A program made the translations under genes and the position numbers. This document shows, piece by piece, positions 1-6,040 of a DNA stretch of 6,680 bases. Position 1 is the stretch's first letter; every line of letters begins with the position of its first letter. The DNA comes from Chitinophagales bacterium (GTDB lineage Bacteria; Bacteroidota; Bacteroidia; Chitinophagales; UBA2359), in NCBI GenBank assembly GCA_020631035.1, contig JAHDIA010000153.1, positions 4,000 to 10,679 of the forward strand, written 5' to 3'. The notes under the pieces were generated by a model. The model saw only the letters and a list, made by a program, of their open reading frames with translations, ran no database searches and had not been told where the DNA came from.

Positions 1-1821
1 TGCAACTGTATTAATGTTATTGCCTGGGGACCTGTATGTACAGCTGACGGACTTGTGTTTCCTACTGACTGTGATGCCATTTGTGCAGGATATTTTGAGT
101 TCTTTCCTTGTGACTCAACTCTTATTTATGGTTGTACTGATCCCCTAGCATTGAACTATGATCTTAATGCAAACTTTGACGATGGGTCTTGTGAATATGA
201 TCCAGCCAATTGTGTATGTCCCGACATTTGGGCACCTGTTTGTACTCCCGATGGCTTAGAATTCCCAAATGAGTGTTTTGCAATCTGTGAAGGTTTCAAC
301 GACTTCTTCCCTTGTGACTCTGTCCTTGTTTATGGTTGTACTGATCCCCTAGCATTGAACTATGATCCTAATGCAAACTTGGATGATGGTTCGTGTGAAT
401 ATGATCCAGCCAATTGTATTTGTCCTGATGTATGGGACCCTGTATGTACGCCTGATGGTTTGATTTTTGGAAATGAGTGTGAGGCTATTTGTGAAGGATT
501 CCATGAGTTCTTCCCTTGTGAAGACCCGAATGATGTCTATGGTTGTACTGATCCTAATGCGATAAATTATGATCCTAATGCGACCATTGACGATGGGTCT
601 TGTATCTATCCTAATGATACCATATTCGGTTGTACTGATACACTTGCTTTCAATTACAATCCTTGGGCAAATTATGACGACGGTTCTTGTGATTATGACA
701 CCACTTCTACTTGTGGCTGCCCTCCAATATGGGAACCAGTTTGTACAGCTGATGGTCAGCTCTTTGCCAATGAATGTGAAGCACATTGTTTAGGCTATAC
801 AGATTTCGATTTGTGTGAAGAACCAAATGATATTCCTGGTTGTACTGACCCTAATGCGATAAATTATGACCCTAATGCGACCATTGATGATGGGTCTTGT
901 ATTTTCGACGAGTGTATCTGCCCAGAAATTTGGGATCCTGTTTGTACACCTGATGGACTACAATTCCCAAATGAATGTTTTGCTATGTGTGAAGGATTCA
1001 ACGACTTCTTCCCTTGTGATACTACCGTCATCTGGGGTTGTACTGATCCCCTAGCATTGAACTATAATCCTGAAGCCAACTTTGATGATGGATCTTGCGA
1101 GTACGATCCAGGTAACTGTGATTGTCCCGATGTATGGGAACCTGTATGTACTGCTGAAGGATTTATTTTTGGAAATGCATGTGAGGCTCTATGTGCAGGT
1201 TTTGAGGAGTTTACGCCTTGTGAAGATCCTAATGAAATTCCTGGTTGTACTGATGCCAATGCTATAAACTACAATCCTGAGGCAACTATTGACGATGGGT
1301 CTTGTATTTTTGATGAGTGCATTTGCCCCGACATTTGGGAGCCTGTTTGTACACCAGATGGTTTAGAATTCCCAAATGAATGTTTTGCTATGTGTGAAGG
1401 ATTCAACGACTTCTTCCCTTGTGATACTACCGTCATATGGGGTTGTACCGATCCTGTTGCTTTGAATTACGATCCTATTGCAAACTTTGATGATGGTTCT
1501 TGTGAATATGAAGGCGACTGTGTATGTCCTGCTATTTGGGCACCAGTATGTACTCCTGAAGGTTTGGAATTCCCGAATGAGTGTATCGCTCTTTGTGAAG
1601 GGTTCAACGATTTCATTCCTTGTGAAATTTACGGATGTACAGATACTGCGGCTTACAACTACGATCCCGCGGCAATCTACGACGATGGATCTTGTGTTTA
1701 TGATACCACCGAATGCAATTGTCCATATATTTTTGACCCTGTTTGTGATCCTGCAACGGGCATTATGTACTTGAACGAATGTATTGCCATCTGTGAAGGA
1801 GCAATGAACTACACAAGTTGC
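1..1821 (+). repeat. Nine Kazal-like six-cysteine modules
   Basis: Modules lie at 1-111, 211-315, 415-519, 712-816, 913-1017, 1117-1221, 1318-1422, 1519-1623 and 1714-1821. Seven have exactly 35 residues with Cys at module positions 1, 3, 11, 22, 26 and 35; the first has 37 (two extra residues between Cys2 and Cys3) and the last 36. The core reads C-x-C-P-x-[IV]-[WF]-x-P-V-C, then a T-x-[DE]-G segment, F-x-N-x-C, A-x-C and a terminal C. This matches the Kazal pattern (PVC..DG..Y.N.C...C), with Trp or Phe and Thr where many family members have Tyr and Gly. The expected pairing from the family is Cys1-5, 2-4 and 3-6. Inhibitory activity is not shown by the sequence. Confidence 0.88.
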
Positions 1822-3378
1822 GCTACAGATACCATTCCTGGTTGTATCGATCCTTGGGCAATCAACTATGATCCTGCTGCCAATTTGAACGATGGTTCGT
1901 GCATGTATCCAGAAGATACCCTTTGGTTGGGCTGTACTGACCCTTATGCTTTGAACTACGATTTCTTGGCAAACGAAGATGACGGTTCGTGTATCTATCC
2001 TCCTACAACTGATACAACTGGCAATACTCCTAACTATATTCCAGGTTGTACTGATCCTGCTGCTCTTAACTTTAATCCAGTTGCCAATTTTGAAGATGGT
2101 TCGTGTGAATATGCAGATGCTTCGTCACCTGACAATCCAGAGGCGGATGCGACCTTCTTTGTAGGTTGTACCGATGCCAATGCGGTTAATTACAATCCAA
2201 TTGCAAGTGCAAGTGATGGCAACTGCTACTACTGCTCTCAACCAATTCAATTGACGGCTGGTTGGAACTTGATTTCGGCTACTTGTACTCCTAATGATAT
2301 GGCAATGGAAGATGTATTTACCAATATGCTTGGCAATGTCATTCAGGTAAAAGATTTGGGTGGAGCCTATACGCCACAACTCAGTACCAACTTTATTGGT
2401 GATTGGACAATGCACGAAGGCTATCAAGTAAAAGTATTGGCTGACGATATTTTGATGATTCCTGGCCCTAGCAATGTTAACTTGCCAATGGCGATTCCGT
2501 TGAATGCTGGTTGGAACATCATAGCTTTCCCATTGCCTGGAGATGCCAATCCTGAGGCCGTTTTTGCAAGTGTCATTGGTGATGTGATTCAAGTGAAAAA
2601 CCTCAATGGATTCTACATTCCAAGTGTTGGTAACTTTATGAATGATATGACCCCAACTCAAGGATATATGGTTAAAATGGCAAGTCCACAAACTTTAATA
2701 GTAGATGCTTCTATGGCGAACCGTCCAGCGGAAGAAACGAATGAAGTATTGAAGCCTCAACACTTTGTCATTGACCGCATCTTGAGTAACCGTACTTCTT
2801 CTATCGTTGTTTCTAATGACAACAATCCTTTGAATGTAGGAGACGAAATAGGCGTATTTACTCAAGATGGCTTGTTGGTTGGATCAGCGGTATACAATAA
2901 TGGCCATATGGGTATTATGGTTTATGGAGACGATGTCACCACTCAAGAAGTTGATGGTTTATTAGATGCTGAAGACTTGGTCTTCAAAGTTTGGGACAAT
3001 ACTCTACAAACGGAAACAGTAGTTGAATTGGATGTTGTTACAGGTAGCAAATCTTTCATAGAAAATGATATCGCCACTGCTCAATTCAAATCAGCTAGTA
3101 CTGGCTTGGATGAATTGGACAACACCCTAAGCTTTGAGCTTGCACCTAATCCTGTTACAGATGTATTGAACATCAATATTTCCACTGAATTGAATGGCCA
3201 AAATGTATTGCTTGAATTGCGCAATATCGAAGGTAAGTTGGTAGATGTTGTTTACGAAGGCAATGCTACTGCTGAGATGCAATTGCAATACCCTGTAAAC
3301 CATTTGCCAAAAGGATTGTACTTGATGCAAGTAACTTCTGACAAACAACTACAGACCAAACGTGTTCTTATTAAATAA
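1..3378 (+). CDS. Giant secreted Kazal / GCTD-repeat protein with T9SS sorting domain (5' partial)
   Basis: The frame is open from base 1 to the TAA at 3376-3378, giving 1125 visible residues; the true start and signal peptide lie upstream. A GTG at 55 falls inside a Kazal module and is not the start. Residues 1-742 alternate nine Kazal-like modules (six Cys each) with thirteen two-Cys GCTD...DGSC modules. Two GWN-type repeats follow (about 749-822 and 832-903), then a beta-rich domain (about 917-1035), then a C-terminal domain (about 1043-1125) with APNPV near its start and a final KGLYLMQV...KRVLIK, typical of T9SS type A sorting domains. Family knowledge: such proteins pass Sec, then T9SS, and are anchored to the surface or released. 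Kazal modules are usually serine-protease inhibitors, so a protective or anti-protease surface role is possible but inferred. No Lys or Arg occurs before residue 784. Secretion is confident; function is not. Confidence 0.93.
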   Translation, partial: CNCINVIAWGPVCTADGLVFPTDCDAICAGYFEFFPCDSTLIYGCTDPLALNYDLNANFDDGSCEYDPANCVCPDIWAPVCTPDGLEFPNECFAICEGFNDFFPCDSVLVYGCTDPLALNYDPNANLDDGSCEYDPANCICPDVWDPVCTPDGLIFGNECEAICEGFHEFFPCEDPNDVYGCTDPNAINYDPNATIDDGSCIYPNDTIFGCTDTLAFNYNPWANYDDGSCDYDTTSTCGCPPIWEPVCTADGQLFANECEAHCLGYTDFDLCEEPNDIPGCTDPNAINYDPNATIDDGSCIFDECICPEIWDPVCTPDGLQFPNECFAMCEGFNDFFPCDTTVIWGCTDPLALNYNPEANFDDGSCEYDPGNCDCPDVWEPVCTAEGFIFGNACEALCAGFEEFTPCEDPNEIPGCTDANAINYNPEATIDDGSCIFDECICPDIWEPVCTPDGLEFPNECFAMCEGFNDFFPCDTTVIWGCTDPVALNYDPIANFDDGSCEYEGDCVCPAIWAPVCTPEGLEFPNECIALCEGFNDFIPCEIYGCTDTAAYNYDPAAIYDDGSCVYDTTECNCPYIFDPVCDPATGIMYLNECIAICEGAMNYTSCATDTIPGCIDPWAINYDPAANLNDGSCMYPEDTLWLGCTDPYALNYDFLANEDDGSCIYPPTTDTTGNTPNYIPGCTDPAALNFNPVANFEDGSCEYADASSPDNPEADATFFVGCTDANAVNYNPIASASDGNCYYCSQPIQLTAGWNLISATCTPNDMAMEDVFTNMLGNVIQVKDLGGAYTPQLSTNFIGDWTMHEGYQVKVLADDILMIPGPSNVNLPMAIPLNAGWNIIAFPLPGDANPEAVFASVIGDVIQVKNLNGFYIPSVGNFMNDMTPTQGYMVKMASPQTLIVDASMANRPAEETNEVLKPQHFVIDRILSNRTSSIVVSNDNNPLNVGDEIGVFTQDGLLVGSAVYNNGHMGIMVYGDDVTTQEVDGLLDAEDLVFKVWDNTLQTETVVELDVVTGSKSFIENDIATAQFKSASTGLDELDNTLSFELAPNPVTDVLNINISTELNGQNVLLELRNIEGKLVDVVYEGNATAEMQLQYPVNHLPKGLYLMQVTSDKQLQTKRVLIK
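130..2226 (+). repeat. Thirteen GCTD...DGSC two-cysteine modules
   Basis: Each unit is 21 residues, opening with GC[TI]D and closing with DGSC (DGNC in the last), with a central NY or NF followed by [DN]-[PFL] and a conserved Ala. Starts are at 130, 334, 541, 628, 838, 1036, 1243, 1441, 1633, 1840, 1930, 2044 and 2164; each is 63 nt. Most follow a Kazal module, but the unit at 628 is an extra one after 541, and the last four (1840-2226) run without Kazal modules between them. The motif is recurrent in secreted Bacteroidota proteins, but I know of no established function. One intramodule disulfide is likely. The Asp-rich DDGSC end invites a calcium-binding idea that the sequence alone cannot prove. 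Confidence 0.88.
712..1521 (+). repeat. Two tandem 405-nt super-repeats (Kazal-GCTD-Kazal-GCTD)
   Basis: Four pairs of module starts are offset by exactly 405 nt: 712/1117, 838/1243, 913/1318 and 1036/1441. Units are therefore 712-1116 and 1117-1521, each 135 codons. Bases 962-1031 and 1367-1436 are identical over 70 nt, including third codon positions, which indicates a recent duplication or gene conversion. Within each unit the first Kazal-GCTD pair is type A (F-x-N-x-CEA, linker with PN[DE]IP, DDGSCIF) and the second type B (FPNECFAMCEGF, linker DTTVIW, DDGSCEY). Confidence 0.85.
2245..2709 (+). repeat. Tandem pair of GWN-type domains in the secreted protein
   Basis: Two units of about 73 residues align: I-x-L-x-AGWN-[LI]-I, then a DVF/AVF helix-like stretch, G[ND]VIQVK[DN]L, Y-x-P, and HEGYQVK or TQGYMVK before a hydrophobic strand. 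Their AGWN tryptophans are encoded at 2263 and 2512. Similar GWN units often sit near the C-terminus of T9SS cargo in Bacteroidota, which I treat as a structural stalk by inference. The divergence is far greater than among the upstream modules, so this duplication is old. Confidence 0.75.
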
Positions 3379-3451
3379 TGCGAGTAGTTTATGCATAAGC
3401 ATTAGGCGTTACAAGGAACAACTAAATTGAAATGCTTGATGTGATTGAATC

Positions 3452-3487
3452 AGCGGTACAGAAGCTTACTTCTGTACCGCTTTTTTT
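3452..3487 (+). terminator. Intrinsic terminator of the giant secreted-protein gene
   Basis: A perfect 13-bp inverted repeat (3452-3464 with 3469-3481, CTTA loop) is followed by seven T residues, 3481-3487. It lies 73 nt past the stop codon at 3378. The T tract is on the 3' side for plus-strand transcription only, so it serves the plus-strand gene. It also sits just beyond the stop of the convergent regulator gene, where it has an A tract before the stem and no T tract after it, so termination in that direction would be weaker. Confidence 0.92.
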
Positions 3488-3490
3488 GTT

Positions 3491-4003
3491 TTAACTAGAT
3501 GCTTTTAAAAATTTCATCAAAGAATTGAAAACCCACTTTTGGTCTGATTTGACCATTTTTTCGAGGGCTACATCCGCAGCGTCGGCAAAACTGCTCAATT
3601 CGACCATCATTTTTTGAAACTCTTCTGATTCGGGCGACTCCACATCCACATCATGCTTGAGTTCAGTAAGCATATTGCGCAAAGGTTCCAACTCTCGTCT
3701 TTTGCGCTCCTTGATGACTTGACGGGTTACTTTCCACACATCTTTCTCAGCATAAAAATACTCTTTGCGTTCACCAGCCTTATGGGTTTTGCGGACCAAT
3801 CCCCAATCAATTAAAGCCCGTAAATTCATATTCGCATTGCCTCTCGAAATGTCCAATTGTTCCATCACATCGTCAGCGCAAAGCGATTCAGAAGACACCA
3901 ACAAGAGTGCGTGAACCGAAGCCATTGTTCGATTGACGCCCCACTTGGAGCCAAATGTTCCCCATTCGCTAACAAATTGTTTTTTTGCTTCATCTAATTT
4001 CAT
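3491..4003 (-). CDS. GbsR/MarR-family winged-helix transcriptional regulator
   Basis: The gene encodes 170 residues. The N-terminus (about 1-40) has the GbsR-like pattern of an amphipathic helix, then a WG-x-NRTMA-x-VHALLL segment. A winged helix-turn-helix follows: LCADDVMEQLDISRGNANMN at about 41-60 with recognition helix and LIDWGLV to residue 70, then a basic wing (RKTHKAGERKEYFY, 71-84). The rest (about 87-168) is helical and charged, consistent with a dimerisation region. Family members bind operator DNA as dimers; the ligand and targets cannot be read here. The ATG at 4001-4003 is supported by an in-frame TAA 18 nt upstream and an SD-like AAAGGA at 4014-4019. The gene is monocistronic in this window: convergent with the giant gene and separated from the next minus-strand gene by 468 nt. 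Autoregulation is possible but unproven. Confidence 0.9.
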   Translation of the reverse strand: MKLDEAKKQFVSEWGTFGSKWGVNRTMASVHALLLVSSESLCADDVMEQLDISRGNANMNLRALIDWGLVRKTHKAGERKEYFYAEKDVWKVTRQVIKERKRRELEPLRNMLTELKHDVDVESPESEEFQKMMVELSSFADAADVALEKMVKSDQKWVFNSLMKFLKASS

Positions 4004-4013
4004 AAGTACCGTT

Positions 4014-4019
4014 TCCTTT
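4014..4019 (-). promoter_or_regulatory. Shine-Dalgarno-like AAAGGA before the regulator gene
   Basis: AAAGGA on the minus strand ends 10 nt before the ATG at 4001-4003. The spacing is slightly long, and many Bacteroidota genes lack a functional Shine-Dalgarno, so this is a modest call that mainly supports the chosen start. Confidence 0.35.
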
Positions 4020-4061
4020 TATATGCTTTGATTGAAAATTTAGGCTAAGATATTATTTCAA

Positions 4062-4077
4062 AAAGTTCTGAAAGTTC
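4062..4077. repeat. Short direct repeat AAAGTTC-TG-AAAGTTC upstream of the regulator
   Basis: Two identical 7-mers at 4062-4068 and 4071-4077 have a 9-nt period. They lie about 60-75 nt upstream of the regulator's start codon and abut the weak candidate -33 element at 4059-4062. Spacing near one helical turn would suit an operator, but chance occurrence in AT-rich DNA is a real alternative. Confidence 0.3.
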
Positions 4078-4240
4078 AAGCCTTCAACGAATATAACCAA
4101 ATATCCTTGTTTTTTGTTTCGATTTTATAGAATTATCCTCAATGCCTGTTCATTTAAGGCTACTAAGGAGTCACTTTTACAAATATTTCCTTATTTGCAC
4201 ATTCTATTATTAATCTAAAAAAGTTACATCTTTTGTGTGT

Positions 4241-4410
4241 TATTTGGGGAAGGACGCGGACGGAATGTTAAAGGCTTCGTTTGCATGTCGTGTCCCCGCT
4301 ATCCGCTTCTACTCCTCATTCAGGGCAGGCACAAGGCACTGCCCCTACTTGTGGGGTATCCGCTACTATCGGGCGTAGCTTATTTTGTTTGGGTGCTTCG
4401 TCGGTCCTGT
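4241..4410. repeat. Putative dispersed intergenic element, hairpin-rich and GC-richer
   Basis: This block is visibly richer in GC than the flanks. Its ends form an imperfect inverted repeat (4251-4262 against 4399-4408, with a 2-nt gap and one mismatch). Inside, CCCGcTA at 4295-4301 can pair with TAtCGGG at 4367-4373, and TATCCGCT[TA]CTA occurs as a direct repeat at 4300 and 4357. GGGCAG (4323-4328) pairs with CTGCCC (4339-4344), while CCCC at 4342-4345 can instead pair with GGGG at 4353-4356. The CCCGCTATCCGCT and TATCCGCTACTATCGGG words resemble interspersed intergenic sequences I recall from Bacteroidota genomes. That is recollection, not a search. Weak ORFs crossing it look spurious. Confidence 0.55.
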
Positions 4411-4430
4411 TTTGCTTATGTTTTTTTGTT

Positions 4431-4458
4431 TGTAGACGCAAAATCTTGCGGCTCTACA
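4431..4458. repeat. Hairpin downstream of the minus-strand secreted-protein gene
   Basis: TGTAGA (4431-4436) pairs with TCTACA (4453-4458), and CGCAA (4437-4441) with TTGCG (4446-4450), leaving a 4-nt loop and a 2-nt GC bulge (4451-4452). On the minus strand it begins 13 nt past the TAG at 4472-4474, so it may act in 3' end formation. It is followed there by an A-rich run instead of a T tract, so it is not a canonical terminator. The sequence looks like a decayed GTAGAGACGCAA...TTGCGTCTCTAC palindrome, a type of interspersed repeat. Confidence 0.6.
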
Positions 4459-4471
4459 AATATTGTTTATT

Positions 4472-5857
4472 CTAAAATTTCACAAAACGCTTGCTTATTT
4501 GTCCTCCACCAGATGACATTTTGATGAGGTAAACACCTGCTTCTAAATGACTTGTATTGTACTGAAAATTCAAATGCTTGCCAATGGTTTTATCATAAAT
4601 ACGCTCTACCAATTGCCCATTCAAACGATATAAGTCAACCGCCAAATTCCTTACGGTTTCATTGTGTTCTAAGGATAATTGGAGTACATCTTGTACTGGA
4701 TTGGGAGACAAATGTAGGAAGCTAGCTTCTAAAGTAGCAATATCCGTACCCACTCCACAACTATCGGGCAATACATTGACCCACAAAGTATCATAGCCAG
4801 GACAAGCTGAACCATTTATATCTATATACAAATAAGTAATTTGAAAAAGAGTATTTTCTGTGGTTTCATCAGCATTGTAACCAAAATCAGTGGCAGAAAA
4901 AAACAAGGTATCCCCTATTATAGTATTAGAGCCATTTACATAAAACGCAGCAGCTTGATCAAATTCACCATTGCCATATATGGTAAATTGGGCTTCATTA
5001 TAACATAATGTAAGGGTATCATTAGCCATACTATCTAAAGAAGTAGTAATTGAGGCAGGATAATAATCTGTTACAAATATAGACTGACTACAAGAGTCTG
5101 TACCATTGGAATAAAAAATCTCATGTGTCCCAACCCCTGCTAATGCTGGATCAAAAACACTTGTTCCTTGAACAATACCAGGTCCAGAAAAATATGAATA
5201 GGGTACATACACAGGAGGAGCAAAAACACCATTTACACTCAGATCAAATGGTTCAGAATTCAAACAAGTAATAAATTCAGAAGGTGGCAAGTCAAATACA
5301 ATTTCAGATACATAAATATATACTCTACAAGTAGCTTGCCCATACACATAATCAATTGTATGATAACCTGATTCCTCTAAATATATAACTCCCCAAGGAT
5401 CTGACAACCATAAAACATCATCTACATACAACACTCCTCCCGTAGGAGCCAAATCAAGATAATTGGTCAACAACAAACTACCTTCATTGGAGCAAATATT
5501 AAGAACATTGTTTGTGGGTGGTTCTCCATATCCCTCTTTAAATTCAAATTCAACCACTACAATGACCTTTTCGCAGGATTCATTGTTTGAACTGGTATAA
5601 GTAATAGAATGAAAGCCTCCTCCTGCCAATTCAGGCTCAAATATATTGTCATTGTTGACACCTATTCCACTAAAGGTTCCAAGGTCATTCTCTGTAAAAT
5701 CGTGTAAATTGATTACGCCATCATCCTGACAGAGATACAAAGTATCGGGACTTTCTGCTCCAAAAGACCAGCCCAAATCATCACAGTTTTGCCCCAATAT
5801 TGGGACAGAAAGAATTAAAAATAGACATACATTGAATAGAATGTGTGTTGTGTACAT
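4472..5857 (-). CDS. Secreted Ig-like repeat protein with T9SS type A sorting domain
   Basis: The gene encodes 461 residues. Residues 1-22 form a signal peptide (hydrophobic core FNVCLFLILSVPIL, probable cleavage after LG, leaving Gln at the mature N-terminus); the n-region lacks Lys and Arg, which is slightly unusual. Four Ig-like or PKD-like modules follow at about 40-105, 120-184, 197-264 and 284-362, each with one cysteine pair (C43/C95, C122/C177, C198/C256, C285/C352). Modules 1 and 3 carry the FSG-x-G...F-[ED]-P-x-LAG-x-G-x-H-x-I motif common in Bacteroidota adhesin-like proteins. Residues 380-461 are a T9SS sorting domain (LSPNPVQD, LNGQLVERIY, AGVYLIKM, final KRFVKF). The start is the first ATG after an in-frame TAA (5885-5887). 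The likely location is the cell surface or outside the cell; the ligand is unknown. Confidence 0.92.
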   Translation of the reverse strand: MYTTHILFNVCLFLILSVPILGQNCDDLGWSFGAESPDTLYLCQDDGVINLHDFTENDLGTFSGIGVNNDNIFEPELAGGGFHSITYTSSNNESCEKVIVVVEFEFKEGYGEPPTNNVLNICSNEGSLLLTNYLDLAPTGGVLYVDDVLWLSDPWGVIYLEESGYHTIDYVYGQATCRVYIYVSEIVFDLPPSEFITCLNSEPFDLSVNGVFAPPVYVPYSYFSGPGIVQGTSVFDPALAGVGTHEIFYSNGTDSCSQSIFVTDYYPASITTSLDSMANDTLTLCYNEAQFTIYGNGEFDQAAAFYVNGSNTIIGDTLFFSATDFGYNADETTENTLFQITYLYIDINGSACPGYDTLWVNVLPDSCGVGTDIATLEASFLHLSPNPVQDVLQLSLEHNETVRNLAVDLYRLNGQLVERIYDKTIGKHLNFQYNTSHLEAGVYLIKMSSGGGQISKRFVKF

Positions 5858-5990
5858 TGTGTTGTGTTTATTGGTTTTAATAGCTTAATCTTCTGTTTGT
5901 TGATGTAAAAATAATGTTTTTGGTATAAATGAAGTAGTTTTGTTCTTTTATTTCACTGGAAGACACTTGAGTCTAGCCCTACAAGAAAAA

Positions 5991-6009
5991 TTTGTATCTT
6001 GCATACAAA
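5991..6009. promoter_or_regulatory. Inverted repeat TTTGTAT-CTTGC-ATACAAA upstream of paaD
   Basis: A perfect 7-bp inverted repeat with a 5-nt spacer ends 31 nt before the paaD ATG in the 183-bp divergent gap. TATCTTGC inside it resembles a Bacteroidota -7 element (TAnnTTTG) lacking one T, so it may overlap the promoter or be an operator. A well-spaced -33 TTTG is not evident. The hairpin would be weak as RNA, which makes a DNA-level site more plausible than an attenuator. Confidence 0.35.
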
Positions 6010-6040
6010 CAATTCCCCAATTTAATCCGTTTTTATCCAT

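Larger units (their letters stand above)
4004..4240. other. AT-rich intergenic region upstream of the regulator
   Basis: No convincing ORF or RNA gene is seen. On the minus strand a weak Bacteroidota-type promoter candidate has TTTG at 4059-4062 and TAAATTTT at 4035-4042, one mismatch from TAnnTTTG. The 16-nt spacer is shorter than the usual 19-21, so I do not call it firmly. The rest of this stretch shows nothing I can interpret. Confidence 0.4.

Noticed and set aside
55..57. GTG at 55 as the start of the giant gene
   Set aside because: The frame is open to base 1 and bases 1-54 encode the first half of a Kazal module, so the start must lie upstream.
349..786. A 145-codon minus-strand frame opposite the repeats
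   Set aside because: Its translation is an Ile/Arg-rich shadow of the repeated GCTD and Kazal codons, with periodicity inherited from the sense strand.
1..2226. CRISPR-like array
   Set aside because: The periodic DNA is coding, in frame, with repeats diverging mostly as protein modules; there are no short identical repeats with unique spacers.
2125..2691. A 188-codon minus-strand frame
   Set aside because: It is antisense to the confidently coding GWN region; its open length follows from the codon bias of the sense gene and its translation resembles no known protein.
4237..4524. A 95-codon plus-strand frame and an overlapping 64-codon frame in the intergenic region
   Set aside because: They cross the hairpin-rich repeat-like block, one starts with GTG, the larger runs into the 3' end of the well-supported minus-strand gene, and the translations show no recognisable domain.
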